This document shows, in pieces, positions 30,936 through 39,845 of a stretch of DNA of 64,000 nucleotides (the first letter of the stretch is position 1; every line of letters begins with the position of its first letter). The stretch lies in contig NZ_SMTL01000002.1 of NCBI RefSeq assembly GCF_004358025.1, forward strand, positions 1,093,939-1,157,938, read 5' to 3'. The notes beneath the pieces are model-generated. The model was not told where the DNA came from, made no database searches, and saw only the letters and a program-made list of their open reading frames with translations. The translations under genes were made by a program, and so were the position numbers. Source of the DNA: Rhizobium deserti (GTDB lineage: Bacteria; Pseudomonadota; Alphaproteobacteria; Rhizobiales; Rhizobiaceae).

Positions 30936-32605
30936 CGCCTTGATCCTGCCTCTTCAAGCTGGGCTGGGCCGAAACGACGGGGGCGAACCCGCCGCCATAC
31001 GCCGTCATCCGCCATCATGTCGGTCAGCAGTCCTTCGCGCAGGCCGCGATCGGCAACCCGCATGCGCGAACTCGGCCAGCGGCGGCGGATGGCTTCCAGG
31101 ATGGCGCAACCGGCGAGCACGAGGTCGGCGCGGTCGGGTCCGATACAGGCATTGGCGGCCCGGTCGTCGAAATCCCAGGACAGAAGCTTGGCCTGCATGG
31201 CGGTGACTTCCTCATCGGAAAGCCAGACGCCATCGACCTTGCGGCGGTCGTAGCGGGGAAGATCGAGATGCACGCCGGCGAGCGTCGTGACCGTGCCCGA
31301 CGTGCCGATAAGATGAAAATCTTCCCCGTCCGGTGCGTCCGAAAAGCCGATCGGCGGGCAATGGAACTTGGCCAACATGCCCTCGACCTCGTCGACCATG
31401 GCGGCGAAGACGTCCGGCGTGACGTCGCGCCCGCCATGCCGCTCGGACAGGGTGACGACGCCGACCGGCAGAGAGGTCCAGTGCGTGATGTGGTTGGCGA
31501 GCCGGCTGGAACGGTTTTCACCGATGCGGATGACGGCGATTTCCGAGGAGCCGCCGCCGATATCGAAAAGAACCACGGAACGCGCTTCGCGCCCGACCAG
31601 CGAGGAACATCCGGAAACAGCAAGCCTTGCTTCGGTTTCCCGATCGATGATTTCCAGTTGCAATCCGGTTTCCGCCGTCACCCGCGCCAGGAATTCCTCA
31701 CCGTTTTCGGCAGCTCTGCAGGCTTCGGTGGCGATCAGACGCATGCGCCGAACCGGCCTGTTGGCGAGCTTGCTCGCGCAGACCCGCAAGGCTTCCACCG
31801 CACGGTCCATGGCGTCGGGAGATAGCCTGCCGCTAGCACCGAGTCCCTCGCCGAGGCGGACGATGCGCGAAAAGGCATCGACGACACGGAACTGGCCGGG
31901 CCTGGCGGGCTGGGCGATCAGCAGGCGGCAATTGTTGGTGCCGAGGTCAAGCGCCGCATAAAGATCGTCGCGGTGCTGGGCATGCCTGTCGCTGCCGGCA
32001 TCGAAGATGGCCGCGGCATCTTCGCCGGAGCGACTGCGCAAAGGCCGGTTCGCTGCTGCCGGGGGTGCGCCCAACGCCTTGGCTGTCGTCGGTGCCGGAA
32101 ACTTTCCCTGCGCCGGTTTGGATTGCGCCGGTTTGGATTGGGCTAGTTTCGACTGCGCAAGGGGCCGCCCCTGAAGGCCGCGCCCGCCGCGGTTTTTCTT
32201 GCGGCGGCTGCGAGCCCGGCCGGCCTCGTCGGCAGGCCGGGCTCCGGCGGGCTGGGCCGGCTGGGTTGCTTGCCCGCCTTCGGCAACGGAGACAGCCGAA
32301 GGCGCCACCATACCGGAGCGACCTTCGGCCTGCCTAGATTTCGCGCGGCGTCGCTTGCGCTTGCGCGCCGGGCCGCCGGCTTTGCTGCTGTCGAGGCGTT
32401 CGGCCGGGCCGGCCATATCGGCCGGCGCTATATGCGATGTCGACGCCGCATTACGGTTCTTCCCGTGCCGCTTCGCCTTCCGGCGACGGGAGGCTTTGCC
32501 CTGCCCGCGCCCCACAGCCGACGCCCCGCCTTCTGGCGGCTTTTCGCCGCTATCGGGGTCCATCACTTTTATGTCCATCTCGCCGCGCAAGGCCTTCGAG
32601 GGCAT
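30932..32605 (-). CDS. Ppx/GppA family phosphatase with long basic N-terminal extension
   Basis: The C-terminal 330 residues form an actin-like exopolyphosphatase/guanosine-pentaphosphate phosphatase domain: [16 protein letters not shown], then [15 protein letters not shown] and [15 protein letters not shown]. It may control polyphosphate or (p)ppGpp levels. The first ~200 residues are disordered, with Lys/Arg clusters ([24 protein letters not shown]) and a short tandem repeat, [20 protein letters not shown]. The start is uncertain: ATG 32605, ATG 32578 and TTG 32665 are in frame and none has a clear ribosome site. It is coupled to rlmE downstream. Confidence 0.85.
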   Translation of the reverse strand: MPSKALRGEMDIKVMDPDSGEKPPEGGASAVGRGQGKASRRRKAKRHGKNRNAASTSHIAPADMAGPAERLDSSKAGGPARKRKRRRAKSRQAEGRSGMVAPSAVSVAEGGQATQPAQPAGARPADEAGRARSRRKKNRGGRGLQGRPLAQSKLAQSKPAQSKPAQGKFPAPTTAKALGAPPAAANRPLRSRSGEDAAAIFDAGSDRHAQHRDDLYAALDLGTNNCRLLIAQPARPGQFRVVDAFSRIVRLGEGLGASGRLSPDAMDRAVEALRVCASKLANRPVRRMRLIATEACRAAENGEEFLARVTAETGLQLEIIDRETEARLAVSGCSSLVGREARSVVLFDIGGGSSEIAVIRIGENRSSRLANHITHWTSLPVGVVTLSERHGGRDVTPDVFAAMVDEVEGMLAKFHCPPIGFSDAPDGEDFHLIGTSGTVTTLAGVHLDLPRYDRRKVDGVWLSDEEVTAMQAKLLSWDFDDRAANACIGPDRADLVLAGCAILEAIRRRWPSSRMRVADRGLREGLLTDMMADDGVWRRVRPRRFGPAQLEEAGSRR

Positions 32606-32723
32606 GCCGCTGGCGTTTGTGTGTTTCGTTGGATCAAAGATAACAGCGCAGGCGTCATTCGCCAACGGCTTTTTGCAGGACTAGGCTCCGCCAGGCTCGG
32701 CAGATTTTTTTCGCAAAGGGTAT

Positions 32724-32751
32724 TTGCAAGAGCGAAGCGTTTGGGTATAAG
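32724..32751 (+). promoter_or_regulatory. Sigma-70 promoter of tRNA-Gln
   Basis: TTGCAA (32724-32729), a 16-base spacer and TATAAG (32746-32751) form a near-consensus promoter about 40 bases before the tRNA. Confidence 0.65.
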
Positions 32752-32791
32752 CCCGCCACACCGTTCGCGTACCGGGACCGGGACGCTCTGT

Positions 32792-32865
32792 TGGGGAATA
32801 GTTCAACGGTAGAACGACGGACTCTGACTCCGTTAATCTTGGTTCGAATCCAGGTTCCCCAGCCA
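32792..32865 (+). tRNA. tRNA-Gln (anticodon CTG)
   Basis: A full cloverleaf can be drawn by hand. The acceptor stem is TGGGGAA/TTCCCCA, the D arm contains AGTTCAACGGTAGAAC, the anticodon stem ACGGA/TCCGT encloses CTCTGAC with anticodon CTG, the T arm contains GGTTCGAATCC, and CCA is encoded at 32863-32865. The TGG start and CTG anticodon identify glutamine. It marks the left border of the accessory region, since a recombinase gene follows 212 bases later. Confidence 0.95.
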
Positions 32866-33077
32866 ATCTCCCCTATCTTGCAAACGCGCTAGCACACTCC
32901 ACCAAATAGCGTCGCGTATTCAGCGGGTTGTACGCTTGCTGGAGTTGGAGAGACTGCTACTGGGACCCAATCGGCGCCATCTTGAGGCCGCAGTCTCTGA
33001 GAGGCTTTTCCAGACTTACAGGTTGAGACAGCCGCATCGGCTCCTAATCACACATTCGATGGGAAATTGATTTGCGC

Positions 33078-34876
33078 TCAGAACGCGGCGACGATCTGGC
33101 GCTGTGCCTGCCAGTCGGATGGCATTGGATTTCCCGACAGCCATTTGGTGGTGAGGCCCAGCGGCTGCTCGCCTACCACCACCGACTGGACGATCGCGGG
33201 TGCTAGGAAGGCCAAATCGATGATCTGCATCACTCGACGCGTCGAGAGATTTTCGGACTTGGCGATATTCTCGAAGCTCTGCCCCTGTTTGATCGCATCG
33301 TAGAATTGCTGGGCCTTGGCGATGTTGCGGGTTAGAACCTCGTCGCGGGAAGTGTTGACAGCGGCGCCAATGATCAGTTTGGTTTCGACGCCACGCTTGC
33401 GATGCTGGAAGGTGGTGACGAATGCAAGAACGGCCGGGTTGATTGATCCCAGCGGAACCGAGATCAGCTCGGCGATGCATTGGTCGATGAGCACCAGATC
33501 GATCTGGCCTTGCATGATGGTCGCCTGATCCAGACACTTCAGGATGAGGCCAAGATGTTTCTCAGGTTCCGCTGACAGCGCTTCCAAGTGATGATGGACA
33601 CGGCTGATTTCGGCAACCGATTTGTTGAGCGACAGATCAACCGGCAATCTCTCGATGAGGTGGCGCACGATGGCCTGTGCAATCTGGCTTTCGAGCATCT
33701 TAGCCGGAAGCCTCCAGCCCCGATCCATCGTGGTCTTGTCCACCTGCTTTCTGCTGATCACCCGGTTAGAGACATAGTAGCTAAGGCGGACACCATTCTT
33801 CTTCGTATGGCTCGGCGTAAAATAGTCGCCTGTGTCGTCATAGAGCTTTCCAGCCAATGGCGCGAACTTGGCAATGTTGCTGACGCCACGCTGGCGCGAG
33901 GCAAATTCTGTCAGCTTTTCTTGGACCAGATCCCAGGCGGCAGACTCGATGATCGCCGGGTGATTTCCGTCATGGATCTGCGCCCGATGGCGGATGCGTC
34001 CTGCATACACTGGGTTGGTCAGGATGTAGTAGATGTTGGTCACCCCAAACGGTGCCGGTCCGATGACGCCCGCTGGGAGGGCGTCGTGGACTGTCGCCGT
34101 TATGCTGCTGTCGATGGTTGCTGGAACACCTTCATCGCCTGAACTTGGCTTTCTGCCACGGAGCGACTTAAGGTGAGGCTTCTCGGCGCTGTCTTGGCGA
34201 GCGTGCTTGTACTTCTTGGCACCCTGCCTGGCGCGTCCTTTGGTGCGCAAGCCCAGATCGTTTGCTGCCAACCTTACCTCGTAGATCGATCCCAGCTCGA
34301 GATAGAGCTGGTAGATTCGCCTGACCGTCTCAGCATCCTCCTCGACGATCTTGAGAGACCGACCATCCGCCTCATAGCCCAGAGGCACTCGGCCTCCCAT
34401 CCAAAGGCCCTTTCGCTTGGAAGCGGCGATCTTGTCGCGGATACGTTCGGCCGTCACTTCCCGCTCGAACTGCGCGAAGGAAAGCAGAACGTTCAAGGTC
34501 AGCCGGCCCATGCTGGTGGCCGTGTTAAAGGACTGCGTCACCGAGACGAAGGAGGCATTCGCCTTATCGAGGCGCTCGACCAGCTTGGCGAAGTCTGCCA
34601 GCGACCGCGTCAACCGATCAATCTTGTAGACGACGATCTGATCGACCAGGCCCGCTTCGATATCCTTTAACAGCCGCTTCAATGCCGCCCGCTCCAGAGT
34701 CCCGCCAGAGATGCCGCCGTCATCGAAATACTCGGGACCAGTACCCAGCCCTCATGCTTCTGGCTAGCGATGTAAGATGCGCAGGCCTCCCGCTGCGCAT
34801 CCAGTGAGTTGAACTCCTGACCCAAGCCCTCTTCTGAGGATTTGCGTGTGTAGATGGCGCAACGCACGGACTTCAT
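33078..34876 (-). pseudogene. Large serine recombinase, split by a one-base frameshift
   Basis: The N-terminal part starts at ATG 34876 with [20 protein letters not shown], containing the catalytic Ser and the R-x-S motif of the resolvase domain. At about 34741 the frame is lost. Homology goes on in the next frame as [20 protein letters not shown], then VVYKIDRLTRSLADFAKL and SFAQFEREVTAERIRDK. A Recombinase domain, zinc ribbon and C-terminal part follow to 33078. Adding one C to the CCC run (GGG on the plus strand near 34735-34737) restores about 599 residues. It is coupled to DUF2924 upstream. As written, the catalytic Ser is cut off from the rest of the enzyme. Confidence 0.85.
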
Positions 34877-35331
34877 GTTCGAGCCAGTCCGAAGAAGCGC
34901 GGGCCGGACCAGGGCGTCCCGGTGATCTTTCGAGCGATAGCGCTTAGCGAACCAAAATGCTTGCCATCCATCTGGAAGCCGTCTGCTGTGACCTCGACCT
35001 GATAGATCCGACCATTCCACTCCCGCACCAGATGGGTTCCGGCTCGCAAGGTTGCAGGAGAAGGCACCGCTTTGGCCCCGGCCTTTGGTTTTGCACCTCG
35101 CTCGGTCTCCTTCAAATGAGCTTTGAGGATGTTACGAACGGCCTTTGAATGCCCTCCGAAGGCGGCCACTTGAGCCTCATAAGCAAACACCTTGCGCATG
35201 AACTCCACCGAGACGTAACGCGGTGGTTCATGATCGAACTGCTTGCGCCAGCGCTTAAGGCAGGCCTCGCGATCAAGAGCTTCGAACGACGCCACAGTTG
35301 GCGCCGTCGGGATCCTTGCGGCTATGTTCAC
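34873..35331 (-). CDS. DUF2924 family protein
   Basis: A 152-residue basic protein of the DUF2924 family, recognised by [20 protein letters not shown] and [27 protein letters not shown]. Such proteins regularly lie directly upstream of large serine recombinases in alphaproteobacterial mobile elements. A role in DNA binding or control of recombination is inferred. It starts with GTG inside the DUF3489 stop (GTGA) and its own stop overlaps the recombinase ATG, so three genes form one coupled operon. Confidence 0.85.
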   Translation of the reverse strand: MNIAARIPTAPTVASFEALDREACLKRWRKQFDHEPPRYVSVEFMRKVFAYEAQVAAFGGHSKAVRNILKAHLKETERGAKPKAGAKAVPSPATLRAGTHLVREWNGRIYQVEVTADGFQMDGKHFGSLSAIARKITGTPWSGPRFFGLART

Positions 35332-35660
35332 GCTGCGTCTCCCTCAAGCGAGGTGACTTCGGCCGGTAGCGTCTGCTCCGTCGGCTCCGTCGGCTTCACG
35401 ACCTGGTAGACCGCCTCCCCGGTCTTCGGCGCCTTGGTGGCCAGGATCTGATGTCCTTGCTTACGCAGTCCCGATAGGGCGGCCCGTACCGTATGCGCCT
35501 GCCAGCCCAGCCGCTCGGTCAGCACTGAAATCCGCGTACCACCAGGTTTTGTGACCAGGGCAAGCAGCTGGTCCTTCTTCGACTTGTTCAACTTGGGCCG
35601 AAGGCCAGCAGACGCTGCTGTCTGAGCTTCCGTAACATTTTCATAATTCGGCGATGCCAT
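35328..35660 (-). CDS. DUF3489 family protein
   Basis: A 110-residue DUF3489 protein. A winged-helix-like segment is visible: KKDQLLALVTKPGGTRISVL, then RLGWQAHTVRAALSGLRKQG and a beta wing VYQVV. The Lys-rich N-terminal part and the fold suggest DNA binding. The start at 35660 follows GGAGA. First gene of the DUF3489-DUF2924-recombinase operon. Probably a regulator or accessory factor of the recombinase. Confidence 0.85.
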   Translation of the reverse strand: MASPNYENVTEAQTAASAGLRPKLNKSKKDQLLALVTKPGGTRISVLTERLGWQAHTVRAALSGLRKQGHQILATKAPKTGEAVYQVVKPTEPTEQTLPAEVTSLEGDAA

Positions 35661-36153
35661 TCTAATCTCCACTCGTTCAAGGCCAGGAATATCCCGCCTT
35701 GCACTGAGTGAAGCCCGGAACTCGGGCTCAGGCATCTGCCAATCGTTGGCTTCGCCATAGAAGCACTACCGCTTCCTTTGCGCCGCAAGTCCAGCGGAAT
35801 AGCTGACGCAGACCCTCGCTAAAATCGGCCGAGTTAGAATGGCAGATTTGGGGCCGGAAGCGGACTGTCGGCTTTGAGAAGCAAATTGCGGATAGTTGCT
35901 AGTGCCGATCGTCAAGTGCGATTTTCAACGCCACGCGGCGTTCAGCATACAAAGGTTGAGATACTCGTCAGCTTCGGAGATGCAGAAGCCCGTCTACTCC
36001 TGCCTCCGCTGCCCATTTAATTATCAGGATAATGCTGACGATGAGTAATATTATCATCTGGACGCTCGTGATTCGCTTACACCAGTGCTGGACGACTCTC
36101 CGAAAATAAGGAAGGTTATCCTTAGCCCACCAGGCTTCTCGCAGGATTGTACC
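35661..36153. other. Intergenic region between recombinase operon and kinase operon
   Basis: No convincing gene in these 493 bases. The stretch is richer in A+T than its surroundings towards 36000-36060, where two inverted repeats lie (36020-36058). It should contain the divergent promoters of both operons and might hold a recombination site. Confidence 0.5.
36020..36058. promoter_or_regulatory. Two adjacent inverted repeats before the kinase operon
   Basis: ATTATC-AG-GATAAT (36020-36033) is a perfect inverted repeat. Six bases later GATGA-G-TAATATTA-TCATC (36040-36058) is a second near-perfect one with a palindromic centre. They lie 96 to 134 bases before the GTG start. Two tandem palindromes suggest cooperative operator binding, and the A/T content also fits a promoter. 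Confidence 0.45.
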
Positions 36154-36732
36154 GTGACCTACAAGACAATTTATTTGACCGGCGCGCCGGCTGCGGGCAA
36201 GACGACGGCAGTCAATCTGCTCTCGCAGAAGAGCCCGAGTACATTGGTGTGGTCATACAGCGAGCGGCTGCAGCAACACCTAGCCAACCGAGCGACGAAC
36301 GTTTCGCAACAGATAATGCGAAGCCAATCCTCTCTTATGATCACGCCGGACGATATTTTGGCAGTCGATCGACAGCTCCTTTCTTTTGTGGAAGAGCACC
36401 GCGGTGCAAGCGATCTGATTATCGACAGCCATCCTGTGACCAAGGAAAGTTACGGCTATCGCGTCACGGCCTTTTCCTTGGACCAGATCATGGCGTTAAA
36501 GCCGGATGAGATATGGATGCTGTTCGCATCGCCGTCCCAGACTGTGGAGAGGATCGGTACCGATGCACAGGGTCGCCCTGCACCGAGCCTCGATGAGGCT
36601 CTCCTACATACGTCCATCCAAGCCAGCGTGGCAACGGCGTATGGTATCCTGACCGGTCGACCAGTTTACTTTTTCGACTCCAACGTCGACGCGGGCGCGC
36701 AAGCCGAGAGGATGGCAAAGCGGCTAGGCTGA
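36154..36732 (+). CDS. P-loop nucleotide-kinase-like protein (island gene A)
   Basis: A 192-residue P-loop protein. Walker A is at residues 10-18 (GAPAAGKTT), after a beta strand TIYL. The later DLIIDSHPVTKESYGYRV and LKPDEIWMLFASPSQTVERI parallel the V-D-T-H-x-x-x-K-x-x-x-G-Y and L-K-P-x-x-I-x-x-L stretches of archaeal-type adenylate kinases. It is therefore probably a nucleotide or metabolite kinase, not an AAA+ machine. GTG 36154 follows AGGA at 7 bases; an open extension to 36085 has no homology-like content. First gene of a three-gene operon. The substrate is unknown. Confidence 0.7.
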   Translation: MTYKTIYLTGAPAAGKTTAVNLLSQKSPSTLVWSYSERLQQHLANRATNVSQQIMRSQSSLMITPDDILAVDRQLLSFVEEHRGASDLIIDSHPVTKESYGYRVTAFSLDQIMALKPDEIWMLFASPSQTVERIGTDAQGRPAPSLDEALLHTSIQASVATAYGILTGRPVYFFDSNVDAGAQAERMAKRLG

Positions 36733-36753
36733 AACAGGCAAGAAGGGGGGAGC

Positions 36754-37590
36754 ATGCGACAACCGGTGGATTTGAGGGCCGCAATCAACGCGGTCTCGGA
36801 CGTGGTTCAGAACCGACCGCGGCCCATCAGGAACTTCGACCAGATCTACATGAAGTCCGGCGACATGGTCGTTCAGTCGGAGATTGTTGCTGATTGGGCG
36901 GACGGCAAAAGGCTGGCCTTCATCGGTGATGGGGACGCCATCAGCGTTTGCGTCGCCTACCTCAGGGTAAAAGGCATCCTTGATTTTGGACCCAGTCAGA
37001 TCACCGTGTTTGACTTCGACGAGCGGCAGGTCAACGCGGTTCTTCGTTTCGCCGATTTGATGGGCATGGGGGAGCTGCTCACGGCCCAGCTGTACAATTG
37101 CCTGGATCCGTTCCCGGCCCACGACAAGTTCGATTGCTTCTATACCAATCCCCCTTGGGGAGCGTCCAATGGAGGCGACAGCGTCAACGTCTTCGTTGAG
37201 CGGGGAATGGAGGCAATCGGCGGCATTGGTGACGGCGTTGTCGTCATCGCCGACGACGACACGTTGGCTTGGCCGAAGGAGGTACTGGCCAACGTGCAAC
37301 GGTTCGCGTCCGACCGAAACTTCTACGTGTCCAAGATGCAGCGTAAGCTACACGAGTACCATCTCGACGACGCCCCGGACCTCAAATCCTGCAATCTTTT
37401 CCTTAGTTCGCTGCCCAGTGCCCAGCCGCTGGCAGAACCAAGTGTCGGCACCCCGCCAGAACGCATGGCGCACTTCTATGGCTCTCGGAAAGCACCCACC
37501 GTGCATTACGTTCGTGCGAAGCCGCGACCGGACTATGGGATGGCATCCGATGAGGAGTATACTTTGGAGATGTTGGAGACAAACTCATGA
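36754..37590 (+). CDS. BpsA-like Rossmann protein (island gene B)
   Basis: A 278-residue protein resembling the C-terminal (catalytic) domain of branched-chain polyamine synthase BpsA. A SAM-type site is seen in order: FIGDGDA (residues 57-62), an acidic loop FDFDERQ (86-92) and NPPWG (132-136), then a C-terminal KLHEYHLDDAPDLKSCNLF. BpsA moves aminopropyl groups from decarboxylated SAM; NPPW also fits N-methyltransferases acting on DNA or protein. The substrate here is open. A very strong ribosome site (GGGGGGAG) precedes the ATG, and gene C overlaps its stop (ATGA). Confidence 0.65.
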   Translation: MRQPVDLRAAINAVSDVVQNRPRPIRNFDQIYMKSGDMVVQSEIVADWADGKRLAFIGDGDAISVCVAYLRVKGILDFGPSQITVFDFDERQVNAVLRFADLMGMGELLTAQLYNCLDPFPAHDKFDCFYTNPPWGASNGGDSVNVFVERGMEAIGGIGDGVVVIADDDTLAWPKEVLANVQRFASDRNFYVSKMQRKLHEYHLDDAPDLKSCNLFLSSLPSAQPLAEPSVGTPPERMAHFYGSRKAPTVHYVRAKPRPDYGMASDEEYTLEMLETNS

Positions 37591-38177
37591 ACCAGATCAT
37601 CCAGCCAGGCGCCGGCATCCTCTTCATGAAGATCGGCAAGCACGCCAACGAAGATCTCGCCAGCATCATCAAGCGAAAAACCAAGGAGATTGATAACGCC
37701 GGCATCGCCATGTGGGGTTATGGCGGAAGTACCTGCCACCCGAGTTCCATGGTTCAACCATTCGCCGAATCCTTCGCGGCGCAGGGCAAGCCGATCCACT
37801 TGGTCATGGAAGCGATGAACTCGCAGCACTTCGCAGAAACCGCTTCGGCGAAGGAGTTCTCTGTCGATGGCGTCAATTGGCAAGACATCCCCGCCCCCAT
37901 AAACGTGGTTGGGTCAAGGTATGCGCTCGTCATCAAGAAGCTCCATGAAGAGCACTTTACCCTGCCGCTTAACCAGACCCGCATTCCAGTGGGTCGCAGC
38001 CAGGGTAAGATCGGCAACAAATACATTCAGGGCCGAGTGGACAAGGCATGCCTCGAGGTGATGGATGAGCCCGTCCTAAGCAATGAAGAAGTCAAAGAGC
38101 GTCCAATCAGCCTCGTTGCCGAGCTATTCGCCCCTTATGCCGTCTTCCTGCGAGGCTATCGGGATCAAGCTGTCTGA
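37587..38177 (+). CDS. Unrecognised protein, 'MWGxG' family member (island gene C)
   Basis: A 196-residue soluble protein I cannot assign. Visible motifs in order are DLASIIKRK (23-31), AMWGYG (41-46), PSSM (52-55), YAL (112-114), PVGRSQ (134-139) and GRVDK (149-153). The same ordered set occurs in island gene D on the other strand, so the two are distant relatives. Its ATG overlaps the stop of gene B, so it is probably made together with it. Its 3' end overlaps the convergent PIN gene by 54 bases. A nucleotide-, RNA- or modified-base-binding role is possible but not shown. Confidence 0.6.
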   Translation: MNQIIQPGAGILFMKIGKHANEDLASIIKRKTKEIDNAGIAMWGYGGSTCHPSSMVQPFAESFAAQGKPIHLVMEAMNSQHFAETASAKEFSVDGVNWQDIPAPINVVGSRYALVIKKLHEEHFTLPLNQTRIPVGRSQGKIGNKYIQGRVDKACLEVMDEPVLSNEEVKERPISLVAELFAPYAVFLRGYRDQAV

Positions 38178-38804
38178 GGGGATCATGAGTCTGCCGGCGC
38201 GAGATCGCAGATCAGCGATATAGCTTCGTAGCCCCTGCATCACCTGCTCCTCGCTAACGCTTGTCGAAGAGCATGAGAAGCACATGGACAATGCAGTGTC
38301 CACCGAGCGGCAACTGCACACGCCGGAACGCATCTTGGCCAAGCCACCCGCAATAGCCGAGGCAACTGCCTGTTCCAAGCAGGCCATCCGGGCGTTTGCC
38401 TCGGGCGGCGCGATCGACGCCAAGGCCACTAAAGCTCGTTTATCGCCGGTCACCAGCAGGGGTGCCCCACGTCGAAGGAGTATGGCAACCAATTGACTTT
38501 CGCCCGGATCCAGCTCCAATCCTAGACGCAACGCGTTGTCCTCGAACTCAGCAGCGAGTTCGATCTCCTCTTCGGTAGGCTCTAGTCGCAGGACCTTTGC
38601 GAGAAGCACTTCGAGCTGCTCGGTGGTCACTTCGTGATTTGGTATGGCCCTGCTCTTTCGCGCCTGACGGCGTAGGGAAAAGCTCGCCACTTCCAGCAGT
38701 GCTGGAGGAGTCGCGCGCGAAGTCACCTCGAGTAGGCGGCCGGCAGCAGCATAACTGCACATCTTGAGGACGACGTCGTTATCGAGAAGGACCGCTTCAA
38801 GCAT
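38124..38804 (-). CDS. PIN-like domain nuclease (island gene F)
   Basis: A 226-residue protein with the acidic residues of a PIN-like RNase in the expected order: LLDNDVVLK (D8, D10), DPGESQLVAILL (E102) and LLVTGDKRAL (D121). The C-terminal 90 residues, with several Cys, are extra compared with a bare PIN toxin. It starts within the last codons of the ImmA/IrrE gene (8-base overlap), so the two are coupled. Toxic RNase activity is inferred from the fold. Confidence 0.65.
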   Translation of the reverse strand: MLEAVLLDNDVVLKMCSYAAAGRLLEVTSRATPPALLEVASFSLRRQARKSRAIPNHEVTTEQLEVLLAKVLRLEPTEEEIELAAEFEDNALRLGLELDPGESQLVAILLRRGAPLLVTGDKRALVALASIAPPEANARMACLEQAVASAIAGGLAKMRSGVCSCRSVDTALSMCFSCSSTSVSEEQVMQGLRSYIADLRSRAGRLMIPSDSLIPIASQEDGIRGE

Positions 38805-39792
38805 CTTCTAGCTGCATCAGGTTTCGCAGGTAGTCCGCTGCGTCGTCATTTATGAGGCTCCAGTCCAACTCGCGTTCCGCGATCGTGTTGATGAACGACC
38901 CCACATCGCCAGGGCGGCCGTAAATGAACCTCAGGGCCGACATTGCAGTGCGCCAGCGATTGCTGCGGTAGGCAAGGCACAGCGCCAGTGTTCCAGCTTC
39001 CACCCGATACTCATCTGCAGCTTGCATCACCGCGTTGGCCAGCGTGGGCGCGTTGTAGGACTCGACATTCGTCCGAATGTCCGGATCGGTGGTACCCGTG
39101 AGCACCGTGAGCCCAAAGGCATCGGCCTCGTTTTCCTCGGTGTCTCGATCTGTCGCCTGAGCCGGGTCCTCGATATCGATGAGAGCAGAAACTCCCTTGA
39201 GATGATTGGCTGCGATGTGGCCCATTTCGTGCGCCAACGTGAAGGCTGTGGGTGCGGGGTAACTGGCTTGCCGACCGATGAGGATAGCGTGTCGCCCGGC
39301 GGCCTCGACCACCATCGCATGCATGGACTTCGCCGCTAGAGGAAACACTTTGAGCTGAATGACAGGGACGCCGAGACCCCAACATGTTGCCAGCAAGGTT
39401 GTCAGATCTACGAAGCGTCGATTGCCTAGGATCGTTTCGCGTAGGCCCAACGCGTCCATCTCGGACAGGCCTGGGCCAGGGGCTGTCGCACTGAGCACAA
39501 GGCGACCAACGGATACTCCAAACGAATTGAGGATGCTCTGCTGGTCGGCATCCTCGGTGCCGAGATGCTTGAACCTCGCAGTGTCCTTCCAGACAAATTC
39601 GACGCGTTCGCCAAGCAGTGCCTTAGGAGCCAGGCCCAGCTTTCGTGCGAGCGCAAACCGCAATTCTGTCCTGCCAGATGGACTGGCAGCGATGTCGTCG
39701 CTCCACCATGACGGCCATGCTGCGTCAATGGCTGACTTGCTAAGCCCCGCCTTTCGCAACTCAGACATCAGCTTCGATGTATCAGGATCCAC
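38797..39792 (-). CDS. ImmA/IrrE-type metallopeptidase (island gene E)
   Basis: A 331-residue protein with an HExxH zinc site, TLAHEMGHIAANH (His188, Glu189, His192), followed by EENEADAFG, the third-ligand helix. This is the ImmA/IrrE (M78) arrangement. The N-terminal ~100 residues include RTELRFALARKLGLAPKALL, an HTH-like segment often found fused to such peptidases. These peptidases usually cleave a repressor or antitoxin. GTG 39792 is preferred because GGAGG lies 8 bases before it; GTG 39807 is possible. It lies between gene D and the PIN gene in one operon. Confidence 0.75.
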   Translation of the reverse strand: MDPDTSKLMSELRKAGLSKSAIDAAWPSWWSDDIAASPSGRTELRFALARKLGLAPKALLGERVEFVWKDTARFKHLGTEDADQQSILNSFGVSVGRLVLSATAPGPGLSEMDALGLRETILGNRRFVDLTTLLATCWGLGVPVIQLKVFPLAAKSMHAMVVEAAGRHAILIGRQASYPAPTAFTLAHEMGHIAANHLKGVSALIDIEDPAQATDRDTEENEADAFGLTVLTGTTDPDIRTNVESYNAPTLANAVMQAADEYRVEAGTLALCLAYRSNRWRTAMSALRFIYGRPGDVGSFINTIAERELDWSLINDDAADYLRNLMQLEDA

Positions 39793-39845
39793 CGCACTGC
39801 CCTCCACCGGTGCTGCGCCCAGCCACGACGCTACGACGGACGATT

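Noticed and set aside
32090..32160. Direct repeats of GCGCCGGTTTGGATTG
   Set aside because: Not a separate element: they encode the AQSKP repeats in the Ppx/GppA extension.
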